From NCBI GenBank assembly GCA_963757335.1, contig CAVWRJ010000021.1, positions 248,001 to 312,000 on the forward strand: DNA of 64,000 nucleotides, read 5' to 3'. A program made the translations under genes and the position numbers. This DNA is from DASQPA01 sp963757335. Lineage in GTDB: Bacteria > Acidobacteriota > Thermoanaerobaculia > Multivoradales > UBA5704. Shown piece after piece: positions 1-8,793 of this stretch. The notes beneath the pieces are model-generated. The model saw nothing but the letters and a program-made list of their open reading frames with translations, made no database searches and was not told the origin of the DNA. The stretch's first letter is position 1, and each line of letters opens with the position of its first letter.

Positions 1-150
1 GAGCTGGTCGACCACCTGTTGAACCATGGGGTGGTGGTGACCGGCGACGTCGTCCTCGGCCTCGCCGGGGTGGATCTCGTCTACCTCCGGCTGTCGGTCG
101 TCCTCTGCGCCGCCGACCGGCTGCTGGGAAGGAAGAGCGCGCCGGAATGA
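1..150 (+). CDS. Gas vesicle structural protein, GvpA/GvpJ/GvpS family (3' end only)
   Basis: The window opens inside this gene; 49 residues and a TGA stop are visible. They contain the GvpA-family pattern: a leucine-rich helix ending LLNHGVVV, then GDVVLGLAGVDLVYL, then a helix ending AADR. GvpA is the shell subunit of gas vesicles; GvpJ, GvpM and GvpS are minor homologues. The tail after AADR is only about ten residues. The stop overlaps the next start as ATGA and the next two genes are GvpF/L and GvpK, so a minor homologue of the GvpJ/S type at an accessory-gene operon end is more likely than the main GvpA. The N-terminus is outside the window, so the subfamily cannot be settled. Confidence 0.8.
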   Translation, partial: ELVDHLLNHGVVVTGDVVLGLAGVDLVYLRLSVVLCAADRLLGRKSAPE

Positions 151-911
151 GCCCGCTCTACCTCTACGCCCTGGCCGGCGTCGAGCCGGACTCTTCGCTG
201 CCGCTGGGAGAGGGGATCGGCGGCGAGCCGCTCTCTACCGTCCGCTGCGGCCGGCTGTTCGCCCTCGTGGGGAGCTTCGCTGCGGGGACCCCCCGGCCGG
301 CCCTGACCGCCGCCGCCCTCGCCCGCCAGGACGAGACGGTCCGCCGCCTGGCCGACCGGGTGCCGGCGCTCCTCCCGGCTCGCTTCGGCGAGTGGCTGCC
401 CGACGCGCGCCTCTTGGCCGAGTCGCTGGCGCCGCGCTCCGGGGAGATCGCCCGGGCCCTCATTCTGGTCGAGGGGTGCGTCCAGATGACCCTGCGGGTG
501 TTTGGCGTGCCGGAGGAACCGGGTGCGCCGGGGGAGCCGGGGGAGCCGGATGCGACGCCTGTCGTCGAGGAGCCGGCCGGCCCCGGCACCCGCTATCTGG
601 CCGCCCGGCGGCGCGCGGCCAATCCCGGTATCCCCGAGGTGGCGGCCCTCCGGGCGGCTTTGCGGCCGCTCCTCCGCGCCGAGCGCATCGAGCGGCACGA
701 GAAGGGGCAGCTCCTGGCCACCGCGCACGACCTCGTCCGCCGGGAGGAGGCGGGGGACTACCGGCAGATCGTCGAGGCTGCGGTGGGGGCGCTCGCCGGC
801 CGCAAGGTCACCGTGAGCGGCCCCTGGCCGCCCTACGCGTTCGCACCGGGGGTCGGGGATATCGGGGATATCGGGGATGTCGGGAATGTCGGGGATCGGG
901 GAGTCGGATGA
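147..911 (+). CDS. Gas vesicle protein GvpF/GvpL
   Basis: This 254-residue protein belongs to the GvpF/L family, accessory proteins thought to help GvpA assembly and sit at the gas-facing surface. Hallmarks seen: N-terminal LYLYALAGV, a central LPARFGEWLP, the strongly conserved GCVQMTLRVFG near residue 110, a GTRYLAARR motif, and a C-terminal VSGPWPPYAF. A proline/glycine/glutamate-rich insert (repeated GEP units) follows the QMTLRVFG motif. The last 20 residues are an odd tail of repeated GDIGD/GDVGN units encoded by 9-bp tandem repeats just before the stop; this is low-complexity and probably dispensable. Start and stop both overlap neighbouring genes by ATGA, implying translational coupling. 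Confidence 0.92.
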   Translation: MSPLYLYALAGVEPDSSLPLGEGIGGEPLSTVRCGRLFALVGSFAAGTPRPALTAAALARQDETVRRLADRVPALLPARFGEWLPDARLLAESLAPRSGEIARALILVEGCVQMTLRVFGVPEEPGAPGEPGEPDATPVVEEPAGPGTRYLAARRRAANPGIPEVAALRAALRPLLRAERIERHEKGQLLATAHDLVRREEAGDYRQIVEAAVGALAGRKVTVSGPWPPYAFAPGVGDIGDIGDVGNVGDRGVG

Positions 912-1252
912 GCGACGTCGTGGAGCTGGAGATCGCCGAGCTCGAAGCGCTCCGCGCGGAGCTCGAGAGCCGCATCGCGACCGCCGAGGCGCCGCGCTGG
1001 AACGCCGACCCGGAGGAGGTGCAGCGCTCGGTCGCCAAGCTCGTCCTCACCCTGGTCGACTTCATCCGCCAGTTGCTGGAACGCCAGGCCATCCGGCGGA
1101 TGGACGCCGACACCCTGACCCCCGAGCAGGTGGAGGGGGTCGGCCTCGCCCTCCTGCGCCTCGAAGAGACCGTCGAGGAGATGTCCCGTCGGTTCGGGCT
1201 CGATCCCAAGGAGCTGAACCTCGATCTGGGGCCGCTCGGCAAGCTGCTCTGA
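908..1252 (+). CDS. gvpK: Gas vesicle protein GvpK
   Basis: A 114-residue GvpK, an accessory gas-vesicle protein of unknown exact role. Visible family features are LVLTLVDFIRQLLERQAIRRM in the middle (interrupted here as LVLTLVDF and LLERQAIRRM), a second helix VEGVGLALLRLEETVEEM, and the nearly invariant C-terminus DLNLDLGPLGxLL, here LNLDLGPLGKLL. The start is fixed by ATGA overlap with the GvpF/L gene. It is the last gene of the operon: the next gene begins 33 bp downstream and is a glycosyltransferase. Gas vesicles give buoyancy, so the organism or a recent donor is likely aquatic. Confidence 0.93.
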   Translation: MSDVVELEIAELEALRAELESRIATAEAPRWNADPEEVQRSVAKLVLTLVDFIRQLLERQAIRRMDADTLTPEQVEGVGLALLRLEETVEEMSRRFGLDPKELNLDLGPLGKLL

Positions 1253-1285
1253 AGCGGGCACCGTCCTGAAGTACACTACGCCCCC

Positions 1286-1987
1286 ATGCGGCTGTCCGTC
1301 GTCATCCCCGCCTACAACGAGCGCGCCACGGTCCAGGAGCTCCTGGCACGGGTGGCGCGCGCCCCGCTCCCCGAGGGGGTCGAAATCGAGATGGTGGTGG
1401 TCGACGACGGCTCGAAGGACGGCACCCGGGAGCTCCTCCGCGAGCTCGCCGCGGCCGGCCAGCCGCCGTTCCGGTTGATCGAACATGCGGTCAACCAGGG
1501 AAAGGGGGCCGCCATCCGGAGCGGCTTCCTGGCCGCCTCGGGCGAGGTGATGCTGGTGCAGGACGCCGACCTGGAGTACGACCCCACCGACTACCCCCGG
1601 CTCCTCGCCCCCATCCTCGCCGGCGAGGCCGATGTCGTCTACGGCTCGCGCTTCTTGGGCGGCCCGCACCGTGTCCTCTTCTTCTGGCATTCGGTCGGCA
1701 ACCGCCTCTTGACGACCCTCTCGAACATGCTGACCGACATCAACTTGTCGGACATGGAGACCTGCTACAAGGTCTTTCGCCGCGAGATGCTCGACCCCAA
1801 CACCCTCGAATCGAACCGCTTCGGTATCGAGCCCGAGCTCACCGCCCGCTTCGCCAAGCACGGGGCGCGCATCTACGAGGTCCCCATCACCTACCGCGGC
1901 CGCACCTACGCGGAGGGCAAGAAGATCGGCTGGAAGGACGGCTTCTCGGCGATCTGGTCGATCGTCCGCTATAATTTGTTGTCCTGA
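1286..1987 (+). CDS. Family 2 glycosyltransferase, dolichyl-phosphate mannose synthase-like
   Basis: A 233-residue GT-A fold glycosyltransferase that should transfer a sugar from a nucleotide-sugar to a lipid phosphate at the cytoplasmic face. Seen: N-terminal LSVVIPAYNERATV, nucleotide-binding VVDDGSKDGTRE, a lipid-carrier region NQGKGAAIRSGF, the metal-binding QDADLEYDP, and YGSRF. The length and lack of C-terminal membrane helices fit soluble DPM1-type enzymes. The motif SDMETCYKVFRREML is typical of bacterial members. It sits alone between the gas-vesicle operon and the MoxR operon, so the acceptor is unknown. Confidence 0.9.
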   Translation: MRLSVVIPAYNERATVQELLARVARAPLPEGVEIEMVVVDDGSKDGTRELLRELAAAGQPPFRLIEHAVNQGKGAAIRSGFLAASGEVMLVQDADLEYDPTDYPRLLAPILAGEADVVYGSRFLGGPHRVLFFWHSVGNRLLTTLSNMLTDINLSDMETCYKVFRREMLDPNTLESNRFGIEPELTARFAKHGARIYEVPITYRGRTYAEGKKIGWKDGFSAIWSIVRYNLLS

Positions 1988-2052
1988 AACGTCCACCTCG
2001 TCCGTCCCGTCAACTCTAGCAACCAAGAGCGACTCGCCTCCGTACACTCCGC

Positions 2053-3015
2053 ATGGAACCCTCCGTCCTCGAGACACCCGACGCATCGCGCGCCGCGGAG
2101 CCGATCCGCCTCCTGGAGGAGAACGTCGCCCGGGTCATCCGCGGCAAGCGCGAGGTCATCCGTCTGGCGAGCATCTGCCTGCTCGCCAAGGGCCACGTCC
2201 TCGTCGAGGACGTGCCCGGGGTGGGGAAGACCACTCTCGCCCAGGCCCTGGCGCGCTCTTTAGGCCTCTCGTTTCAGCGCATCCAGTTCACCAGCGATCT
2301 GTTGCCCTCGGACATCATCGGGGTCTCGATCTTCAACCAGAAGGACCAGTCCTTCGAGTTCATGCCCGGGCCGCTCTTCGCCAACCTCGTGCTGGCGGAC
2401 GAGATCAACCGCGCCACCCCGAAGACCCAGTCGGCGCTCCTGGAGGCGATGAGCGAGCGCAAGGTCTCGGTCGACCGCAAGCGCTACACCCTCCCCGAGC
2501 CGTTCACCGTGCTCGCCACCCAGAACCCGCTGGAGTACCAGGGGACCTTCCCGCTCCCCGAGTCGCAGCTCGACCGCTTCCTGATGTCGCTCTTCATCGG
2601 CTACCCGCCGCGGGCCGACGAGCGCGAGCTCCTGCTCTCGGGCGGGGTCGAGGAGCTCCTGGAGACCCTCCAGCCGGTGCTGTCGCGGGAGGACCTCCTG
2701 GACCTCCAGGAGCGGGCCCGCCGGGTGCACGTCGCCGACAAGCTCGCCGACTACATGCTGGCGCTCGCCGAGACCACGCGGCGGGGGGGCGACTTCATCC
2801 TCGGGGTGTCGACCCGCGGGGTGCAGAGCCTCTACCGCGCCGTCCAGGCGATGGCGCTCTGCGAGGGGCGCGGCTACGCCATCCCCGACGACGTCCAGCG
2901 CCTGGCCGCCCCGGTGCTCTCGCACCGGGTGGTGCTGAAACGCGGCACCGCCGATTTGGACAGCGCGCGCAAGGCGATCGAGCGGGTGGTGGGGGCCACC
3001 CCCGTCCCGGTGTAG
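2053..3015 (+). CDS. MoxR family AAA+ ATPase
   Basis: A 320-residue MoxR-type AAA+ ATPase, a chaperone-like regulator usually encoded with DUF58 and transglutaminase proteins. Visible: Walker A in VPGVGKTTLAQAL, the MoxR signature around IQFTSDLLPSDI, Walker B LADEINRATPKTQ, the sensor-1 stretch LATQNPLEYQGTF and the arginine-finger region LPESQLDRF. The next gene, DUF58, starts 16 bp downstream and the TgpA gene overlaps that, so this is the first gene of a three-gene operon. Its exact client in this organism is unknown. Confidence 0.95.
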   Translation: MEPSVLETPDASRAAEPIRLLEENVARVIRGKREVIRLASICLLAKGHVLVEDVPGVGKTTLAQALARSLGLSFQRIQFTSDLLPSDIIGVSIFNQKDQSFEFMPGPLFANLVLADEINRATPKTQSALLEAMSERKVSVDRKRYTLPEPFTVLATQNPLEYQGTFPLPESQLDRFLMSLFIGYPPRADERELLLSGGVEELLETLQPVLSREDLLDLQERARRVHVADKLADYMLALAETTRRGGDFILGVSTRGVQSLYRAVQAMALCEGRGYAIPDDVQRLAAPVLSHRVVLKRGTADLDSARKAIERVVGATPVPV

Positions 3016-3031
3016 GTGTGCGGGGCCTGCG

Positions 3032-4039
3032 ATGCGCCGCGCCGTCCCCGAGGGTATCCGCATCACCAAGGTCGGGCTCTGGTTCGTCCTCCTCACCCTG
3101 GTGGTGGCGATCGCTGCCACCAACACCGGCAACAACGCCCTCTACATGGTGCTCGCGATGATGCTCGCGGCGCTCGTCGTCTCCGGGCTCGCCTCGCGGG
3201 AGAACGTCCGCCGGCTGGACGTCGAGCTCGAAGCGCCGGAGGAGATCTTCGCCAACCGGGGCTTCGTCCTGCCCTTTACGCTCAAGAGCCGCAGCCGCTT
3301 CCTGCCGCGCTGGTTTCTGCTCTTCTCGGTCGCCCGCTCGGGCCAGCCGCTCCTCGTCCCCTTCCTGCCCCGCCGCGGCCGGAGCGTCGGGAAGGTCGAG
3401 ATGCTGATCCCCGGCCGCGGCCGGCACAGCTTCCCCTACGCCCATGTCTCCTCGCTCTTCCCCTTCGGCTTCTTCACCAAGGGGGTGCGCTACCGGGTGG
3501 GGCTCGAAATCCTCGTCTTCCCCGAGATCTTCCCCGCCGCCGAAGCGCAGCCGCAGGGCTCCTATCCGCAGGGGGAGGACGCCAGCCGCCGCGCCGGCTG
3601 GGGCCACGACCTCCATGCTCTGCGTGCCTTTCGCCGCGGCGACGACCCGCGCGGCATCCACTGGAAGCAGACGGCGCGGACCGGCCAGTTGATCTACATG
3701 GAGCGCGAGGCGGAGCGCAGCCGGCGCCTTTCGATCCTCTTCGACAACGCGGTGGGGAAGCTCGCCGACCCCGCCCTCCTGTCGCGCTTCGAGCGCCTGG
3801 TCTCCGAGGCCGCCACCTCGGCTCTCGACCACCTGGCCCGCGGCTACGACGTGGAGCTGGTGACCCGGGACGTCGCCTTGGCCTTCGCCGGCGGCCCGCG
3901 CCAGCGCCTACGCATCCTGGAGGCCCTGGCCCTGGTCGCCCCGGCGGAGGCGGCGCCGCGGCGTGAGCCCCTGGCCTCCTCCGATCCGCGGGCGCCTCTG
4001 CTCCGGGTCCACATGGAGCCGGAGCGGATCGCCTCATGA
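3032..4039 (+). CDS. DUF58 domain-containing membrane-anchored protein
   Basis: A 335-residue protein with two N-terminal hydrophobic segments (about residues 15-30 and 38-52), a beta-rich middle and the DUF58 signature DDPRGIHWKQTARTG near residue 210. DUF58 is a von-Willebrand-A-like domain without a firm biochemical role; it is nearly always encoded with MoxR and often with a TgpA protein, as here. The ATG start at the N-terminal membrane segment is preferred because upstream in-frame codons lack a ribosome site. The stop overlaps the TgpA start as ATGA. Confidence 0.92.
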   Translation: MRRAVPEGIRITKVGLWFVLLTLVVAIAATNTGNNALYMVLAMMLAALVVSGLASRENVRRLDVELEAPEEIFANRGFVLPFTLKSRSRFLPRWFLLFSVARSGQPLLVPFLPRRGRSVGKVEMLIPGRGRHSFPYAHVSSLFPFGFFTKGVRYRVGLEILVFPEIFPAAEAQPQGSYPQGEDASRRAGWGHDLHALRAFRRGDDPRGIHWKQTARTGQLIYMEREAERSRRLSILFDNAVGKLADPALLSRFERLVSEAATSALDHLARGYDVELVTRDVALAFAGGPRQRLRILEALALVAPAEAAPRREPLASSDPRAPLLRVHMEPERIAS

Positions 4040-6119
4040 CCTTCGGCCGCCAGAAGCGGCTGCTCCTCGGCCTCCTGGCCCTGGTGGCGCCCCTCCCCTT
4101 GCCGTTCAACGAGATCGTCGAGTGGTGGGTGCTCCTCCTCTACGTGGTGGGAGTCCTCCTCTTCCTCCGCCGGGCGAGCCTCGATCCGCCGCACTGGCTG
4201 CCGCTCTGGGCGATGAACGTCATCGGCTTCGCCTACCTGCCGATCTTCGTCGTCGACCTGCTCGTCCTCGGCCACGGCCAGCTCGTTCACCCGGTGGTCC
4301 ACCTCTGCCTCTTCGCCCTCCTGGTCAAGCTCTTCTCGCTCAGCCGAGAGCGCGACAAGTGGCAGGCGGCGCTCGGCGTCTTCTTCCTTTTCCTGGCCAG
4401 CATGGGGACCTCGGTCCACCCCTCGATCGCCCTTTACCTGCTGCTCTTCTGCGGCTTGGGGCTCGTCCTTCTCACCCGTTTCGCCTTCCTGCACGTGCTC
4501 GCCGGCTTCGGCCGCGAGGAGCCGGCGCTCGCCGAGCTGCCGCTCCGCGGCTTCCTCGGCTTCTCGATCGTCGCCATCCTCGTCCTCGCGGTGCCGCTCT
4601 TCGCCGTCCTGCCGCGAGTGCGCGCGCCTTACATCGTCGGGCGCGGCAACGGCACCGGCACGGTCCTCGAAGCGGCGGGCTTCTCGGACGCGGTCACCCT
4701 CGACTCGATCGGCGTCATCCGCAACAGCCGCGAGGTGGCGCTCCGGCTGCTCGACGAGACGCCGCCTCCCCCGACCGCGAGCTGCGCTTCAAGGCCGGCA
4801 CCTTCGACGTCTACGAGGGGGGGAGCTGGAAGAAGACGCATCTGCGCGGTCCGCTCCAGCGCGAGCAGGGGGTGCGCTTCCGCCTGGGAACCGCCCGCCC
4901 CCTGCGCTTCGCCAAGATCTTCCTCCGGCCGCTCCACAGCCGGAGTCTCCCGCTGCCGGTCGAGACCACCCTTCTGGAGCCGCGGGTGACGAACCTGATG
5001 TCCGACCTGGGCGGCGCGGTGCAGCTCGAGTTCACCCCCCTGGAGGTCACCGAGTACCGGGTGGGGATGATCGACCGGCCGGTCTTGACCGGCGAGCCGC
5101 CGCACCCCGAGACCCCGGGGGAGCCCACGCTCGACCTCTCGGGGTTGACCCCGCGGATGACCGAGCTCGCCAAGCGGGTGATGGGGGAGGGGACGCCCGC
5201 CCTCCGCGCCAAGCGCCTGGAGACCCATCTGATCCAGGGCTACGGCTACACCCGGGACTTCCGCGACCGCTCGACCGAGAACCCCCTGGACGACTTCCTT
5301 TTCCGCTACCGGAGCGGCCACTGCGAGTACTTCGCCTCGTCCATGGTCCTCCTCCTGCGCTCGCAGGGCATCCCGGCGCGCCTGGTGACCGGCTTTCTGG
5401 GGGGGGACTACAACCCGTTCGAAGGCTACACGATGGTCCGCGACAGCAACGCCCACGCCTGGGTCGAGGCCTACCTCCCCGGCGAGGGCTGGCGGATCTA
5501 CGATCCCACCCCCCCCGCCGGCCGGCCCACCGAGGCAGCGACGGGGATGCTCGGGCTCGCCCAGCAGGCCTACGACTTCATGCTCTTCCGCTGGGACCGC
5601 TACGTCCTCACCTACGGCCTCTACGACCAGCTGCGGATCGTCTCCGCCTTCCGCGATCTCTGGCACGATCTCTTCCGTTTCCTCGATCGTCACTCGGTCG
5701 AGCACCCCGCCCCCCCCACCCACGCCGCCGCGACCCCGGCGACCTCCGCCGCCACCGCCGACCCCAGCCCGCCCCGCTGGACGGTGGGGACCGGCCTCGC
5801 CGCCCTGGGCGGCCTCGCCCTTGCCGCCCTCGGCTGGTGGCTCTACCGCCTCTACCGTACCCCGCTCACCGCCACCCGCGCCTACCGGCAGCTCCGCCGG
5901 CGCCTCGGCCGGCACGGCGCCCTCCCCGAGTCGGTGCCGCCGCTCGTCTTCAGGAGCGCCGCCGCCGCCCGCTACCCGCGAGCCGCCGATTCCACCGCGC
6001 GGGTGATCGATCTGTACCTGCGGGAGAGCTTCGGCGGCGAGCCGTTGGAGGACGAGGAGCTGGAGCGGCTCAAGGTGGATCTCGCCGAGGCGGAGCGGGG
6101 GATGCGCAAGGCGGGGTAG
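4036..6119 (+). CDS. TgpA-type transmembrane transglutaminase-like protein (frameshifted)
   Basis: A TgpA family protein of about 694 residues once one frame break is repaired. The N-terminal DUF3488 part has six or so hydrophobic helices (about residues 10-190). The periplasmic transglutaminase-like domain shows the catalytic Cys in SGHCEYFASSM, the His in NAHAWVEAYL and the Asp in IYDPTPP. A further hydrophobic segment and a DUF4129 tail follow. The reading frame changes at a run of five C at about 4768-4772: upstream frame ends RLLDETPPPP, downstream frame resumes PDRELRFKAGTF, consistent with one missing base. It completes the MoxR-DUF58-TgpA operon; the family role in the envelope is poorly defined. 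Confidence 0.88.
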
Positions 6120-6221
6120 GCTGGCGGCCCTCTCCCCCCGGTGCTAGACTTTTCCCGCAGGCGTTGCGCTCCGACGGGTTCCTGTGCTTGAATCCCGGAT
6201 CTTCGGAGCTGGAGGTTTCTG

Positions 6222-6899
6222 ATGTCCGCGATCCCTCTCTCTCGCACGGTCCACTACCCGGAGTCCGATGGCCGGCCCATGGCGGAAACCCAAGCGCACG
6301 GCCAGGTGATGATCGATCTGATCCACGCCCTCGGGAGGCGCTACGCCGAGGTGCCGGACGTCTACATCTGGGGCAACATGTTGCTCTATTACGTCGAGGG
6401 AGACCCTCGGGCCTGCCTGGCGCCCGACCTGTTTCTGGTCAAAGGGGTGGACAAGCACGTACGGCGCACCTACAAGCTCTGGGAGGAGAGGCAGGTCCCC
6501 AGCCTCGCCATCGAGGTCACCTCGAGGAGCACCCGAACCGAGGACCTGAAGCTCAAGAAAGGCGTCTACGAGCGGCTGGGAGTGGACGAGTACTTCCTCT
6601 TCGATCCATTCGGCGAGTACCTGGAGCCCCGGCTCCAGGGCTACCGTCTGGCGGACGGGCACTATCGAGCCCTGACGTCCTCGGCGGCGGACGAATCGCT
6701 GTCGAGCCAGACGACGGGCCTCGATCTCGTCCCGGAGGGGGCGCGCCTGCGGCTCCGCGATGCAGTTTCCGGCGAGCTCCTGCCCTGGGCCGACGAAGAA
6801 GCTCATCGGGCCGAGCAGGAAAAGCTGGCCCGGAAGGTCGCCGAGGAGCGGCTCCATTCTCTCGAAAGGGAGCTGGCCCGCCTCCGCGGTGCCGAGTAG
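6222..6899 (+). CDS. Uma2 family endonuclease-like protein (DUF820, PD-(D/E)XK fold)
   Basis: A 225-residue Uma2/DUF820 protein, a family with a restriction-endonuclease-like fold that is expanded in cyanobacteria and several other phyla and whose function is unknown. Visible core: GNMLLYYVEGDP, then CLAPDLFLVKGV with the active-site Asp, then SLAIEVTSRSTR with the Glu of the E-x-K type region, then KGVYERLGVDEYFLFDP. The C-terminal 60 residues are charged and helical (EEAHRAEQEKLARK), as in many members. It stands alone between the TgpA operon and a convergent outer-membrane gene. Confidence 0.88.
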   Translation: MSAIPLSRTVHYPESDGRPMAETQAHGQVMIDLIHALGRRYAEVPDVYIWGNMLLYYVEGDPRACLAPDLFLVKGVDKHVRRTYKLWEERQVPSLAIEVTSRSTRTEDLKLKKGVYERLGVDEYFLFDPFGEYLEPRLQGYRLADGHYRALTSSAADESLSSQTTGLDLVPEGARLRLRDAVSGELLPWADEEAHRAEQEKLARKVAEERLHSLERELARLRGAE

Positions 6900-6922
6900 G
6901 GCCGCTGATCAGGCCCGGTGCC

Positions 6923-7636
6923 TTAGAACCTGTACGCCAATCCCACCGACACCACCGGGTAGTACTTGTAGCTCGAAAGATCCGCTTCCGCCCGCCGCTC
7001 CTCCTCGGCCACGGCGATGGCGAGGAGCGCGCGCCCGATCGGATTGTTGAGCGGGCTGCCGGAGGGTAGGACCGGGGTGAGGGTAACCTTGGGCTCGCCC
7101 TGGTAGAAGGCTCCTAAGTCGAAGGTAAAGGAGACGCGGCGGTTCGAGGCGAGCGGTCCGCCCCAGCCGAGGCCCAGGTAGGGGGCGAGGGTGTTGAAGT
7201 CGACCTTCCCGGAGAGCCGGCCGATCTGGGCGGCCGGTAGGTTGACGTTGCCGATCCGGTAGACCCCCGAGTCCGGGATCAGGCTCTCGCCGTCGACCTG
7301 CGAGCCGTTGTAGACCAGCCCCCCGCTCAGCCGGAAGCCGTTGGCCACCGGATGCCAGTCGAGGAGAGCCGTGCCCGTCCGCGCCTTGGCGGTGGCGTCG
7401 TACTGGATGTCGGCGACCAGGCGCCGCCGCTGGGTGAGGTTGCCGCCGTGGAAGCCCAGCCGACCGTCGAGGTAGGGGGAGAAGCTCTGGGTCAGCTCCA
7501 GACCGCCGCCGAGCGAGCCGGCGGTGACGGAGAGGGCGGTCTCCGCTCGCGCCGGCTGGCCGGCCAGGGTGAGGAGGGTCAGACCGGCCATACCTGCGAT
7601 GCCCAGAAGATTGGAGAGGCGTGAGATCGTCTTCAT
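6923..7636 (-). CDS. Predicted outer-membrane beta-barrel protein
   Basis: A 237-residue protein with an N-terminal signal peptide (MKTISRLSNLLGI, hydrophobic core, AxA-type site QPARA/E) and a beta-rich body with alternating polar and hydrophobic residues ending in LAYRF, the terminal aromatic typical of outer-membrane barrels. I chose the MKT start over longer upstream starts because it begins directly at the signal peptide; the alternative at 7645 adds MRG. A glycine-rich SAGSLGGGLEL-type first strand and FDLGAFYQGEPKV resemble bacterial barrels annotated as hypothetical. The substrate or role cannot be read from the sequence. Confidence 0.75.
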   Translation of the reverse strand: MKTISRLSNLLGIAGMAGLTLLTLAGQPARAETALSVTAGSLGGGLELTQSFSPYLDGRLGFHGGNLTQRRRLVADIQYDATAKARTGTALLDWHPVANGFRLSGGLVYNGSQVDGESLIPDSGVYRIGNVNLPAAQIGRLSGKVDFNTLAPYLGLGWGGPLASNRRVSFTFDLGAFYQGEPKVTLTPVLPSGSPLNNPIGRALLAIAVAEEERRAEADLSSYKYYPVVSVGLAYRF

Positions 7637-7651
7637 GCCGCGCATTCCTAT

Positions 7652-7704
7652 GCGACGCTCGTACCAGCGCGACGCTCGTACCAGCGCGACGCTCGTACCA
7701 GCGC
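7652..7704. repeat. 17-bp tandem repeat, three copies
   Basis: The unit GCGCGACGCTCGTACCA occurs three times head to tail, the first lacking its two leading bases. It lies in the intergenic space between the divergent barrel gene and gnd, close to the barrel gene start, where promoters would be expected. Confidence 0.85.
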
Positions 7705-7812
7705 CTGTCACATCACGATCAGCGTCTCGGGATAGACTCTCAAAAGCGCATGGGCGACCGTGGCCCCCCGGGTCAGGCACCCCGATTTTCAACGACAGAG
7801 GGAGGATGACGA

Positions 7813-8790
7813 ATGCAGATCGGCATGATCGGCTTGGGCAGGATGGGAGCCAACATGGTGCGGCGCCTGCTGCGCGGCGGGCACACCTGCGTGGTGTACG
7901 ACCGCGATCCGGCGCCCGTAAAGGAGCTGGTGGGCGAGGGCGCCAAAGGCACGGCGTCGCTCGACGAGATGGTCGCCGCGCTCACCGCGCCGCGGACGAT
8001 CTGGATGATGCTCCCGGCCGGCGAGATCACCGAAACGACGATCCAGACCCTCGCCGGCAAGCTCGCCTCGGGCGACGTCTTGATCGACGGCGGCAACTCG
8101 TACTTCAAGGATGACATCCGGCGCTCGACCGAGCTTTCGGCCAAGGGCATCCATTATCTCGACGCCGGCACGAGCGGCGGCATCTGGGGCCTGGAGCGCG
8201 GCTACTGCCTGATGGTCGGCGGCGACAAGGAGACGGTGACGCGGCTCGATCCCATCTGGAAGACCCTTGCCCCGGGCGAAAGCGGCATCGCGCCGACCGC
8301 CGGCCGCACCGCCGGCACCGCCGAAGAGGGCTATCTCCACTGCGGCCCCTCCGGCGCCGGCCACTTCGTCAAGATGGTCCACAACGGCATCGAGTACGGC
8401 CTGATGCAGGCCTACGCCGAAGGCCTCGACATCATGAAGAACGCCGCCGCCAAGGATCTGCCGGAGGCGCAGCGCTACGATATCGACCTCGGTGCGGTCA
8501 CCGAGCTCTGGCGCCGCGGCAGCGTCGTCACCTCCTGGCTCCTCGACCTCTCGGCCATGGCGCTCGCCGGCAACCCCGACCTCTCGGATTACACCGGCTT
8601 CGTCCAGGACTCGGGCGAGGGGCGCTGGACGATCATCGCGGCGTTGGAGGAAGCGGTGCCGGCCGACGTGCTCTCCGCCGCTCTCTACACCCGGTTCCGC
8701 TCGCGCCACGAGCACACCTTCGCCGAGAAGCTCCTCTCGGCGATGCGCCACGGCTTCGGCGGTCACGTCGAGCGGCCGTCGGGAGGGTAG
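7813..8790 (+). CDS. gnd: 6-phosphogluconate dehydrogenase, decarboxylating (short form)
   Basis: Oxidises 6-phosphogluconate to ribulose 5-phosphate and CO2 in the oxidative pentose-phosphate pathway. At 325 residues it is the short, usually NAD-preferring GndA/YqeC-type enzyme rather than the 470-residue form. Seen: dinucleotide fold IGMIGLGRMGANM, the substrate motif TSGGIWGLERGYC, and the catalytic region PSGAGHFVKMVHNGIEYGLM. A ribosome site GGGAGG precedes the start. zwf begins 3 bp after its stop and pgl follows, so all three oxidative-branch enzymes are co-transcribed. Confidence 0.95.
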   Translation: MQIGMIGLGRMGANMVRRLLRGGHTCVVYDRDPAPVKELVGEGAKGTASLDEMVAALTAPRTIWMMLPAGEITETTIQTLAGKLASGDVLIDGGNSYFKDDIRRSTELSAKGIHYLDAGTSGGIWGLERGYCLMVGGDKETVTRLDPIWKTLAPGESGIAPTAGRTAGTAEEGYLHCGPSGAGHFVKMVHNGIEYGLMQAYAEGLDIMKNAAAKDLPEAQRYDIDLGAVTELWRRGSVVTSWLLDLSAMALAGNPDLSDYTGFVQDSGEGRWTIIAALEEAVPADVLSAALYTRFRSRHEHTFAEKLLSAMRHGFGGHVERPSGG

Positions 8791-8793
8791 GTC

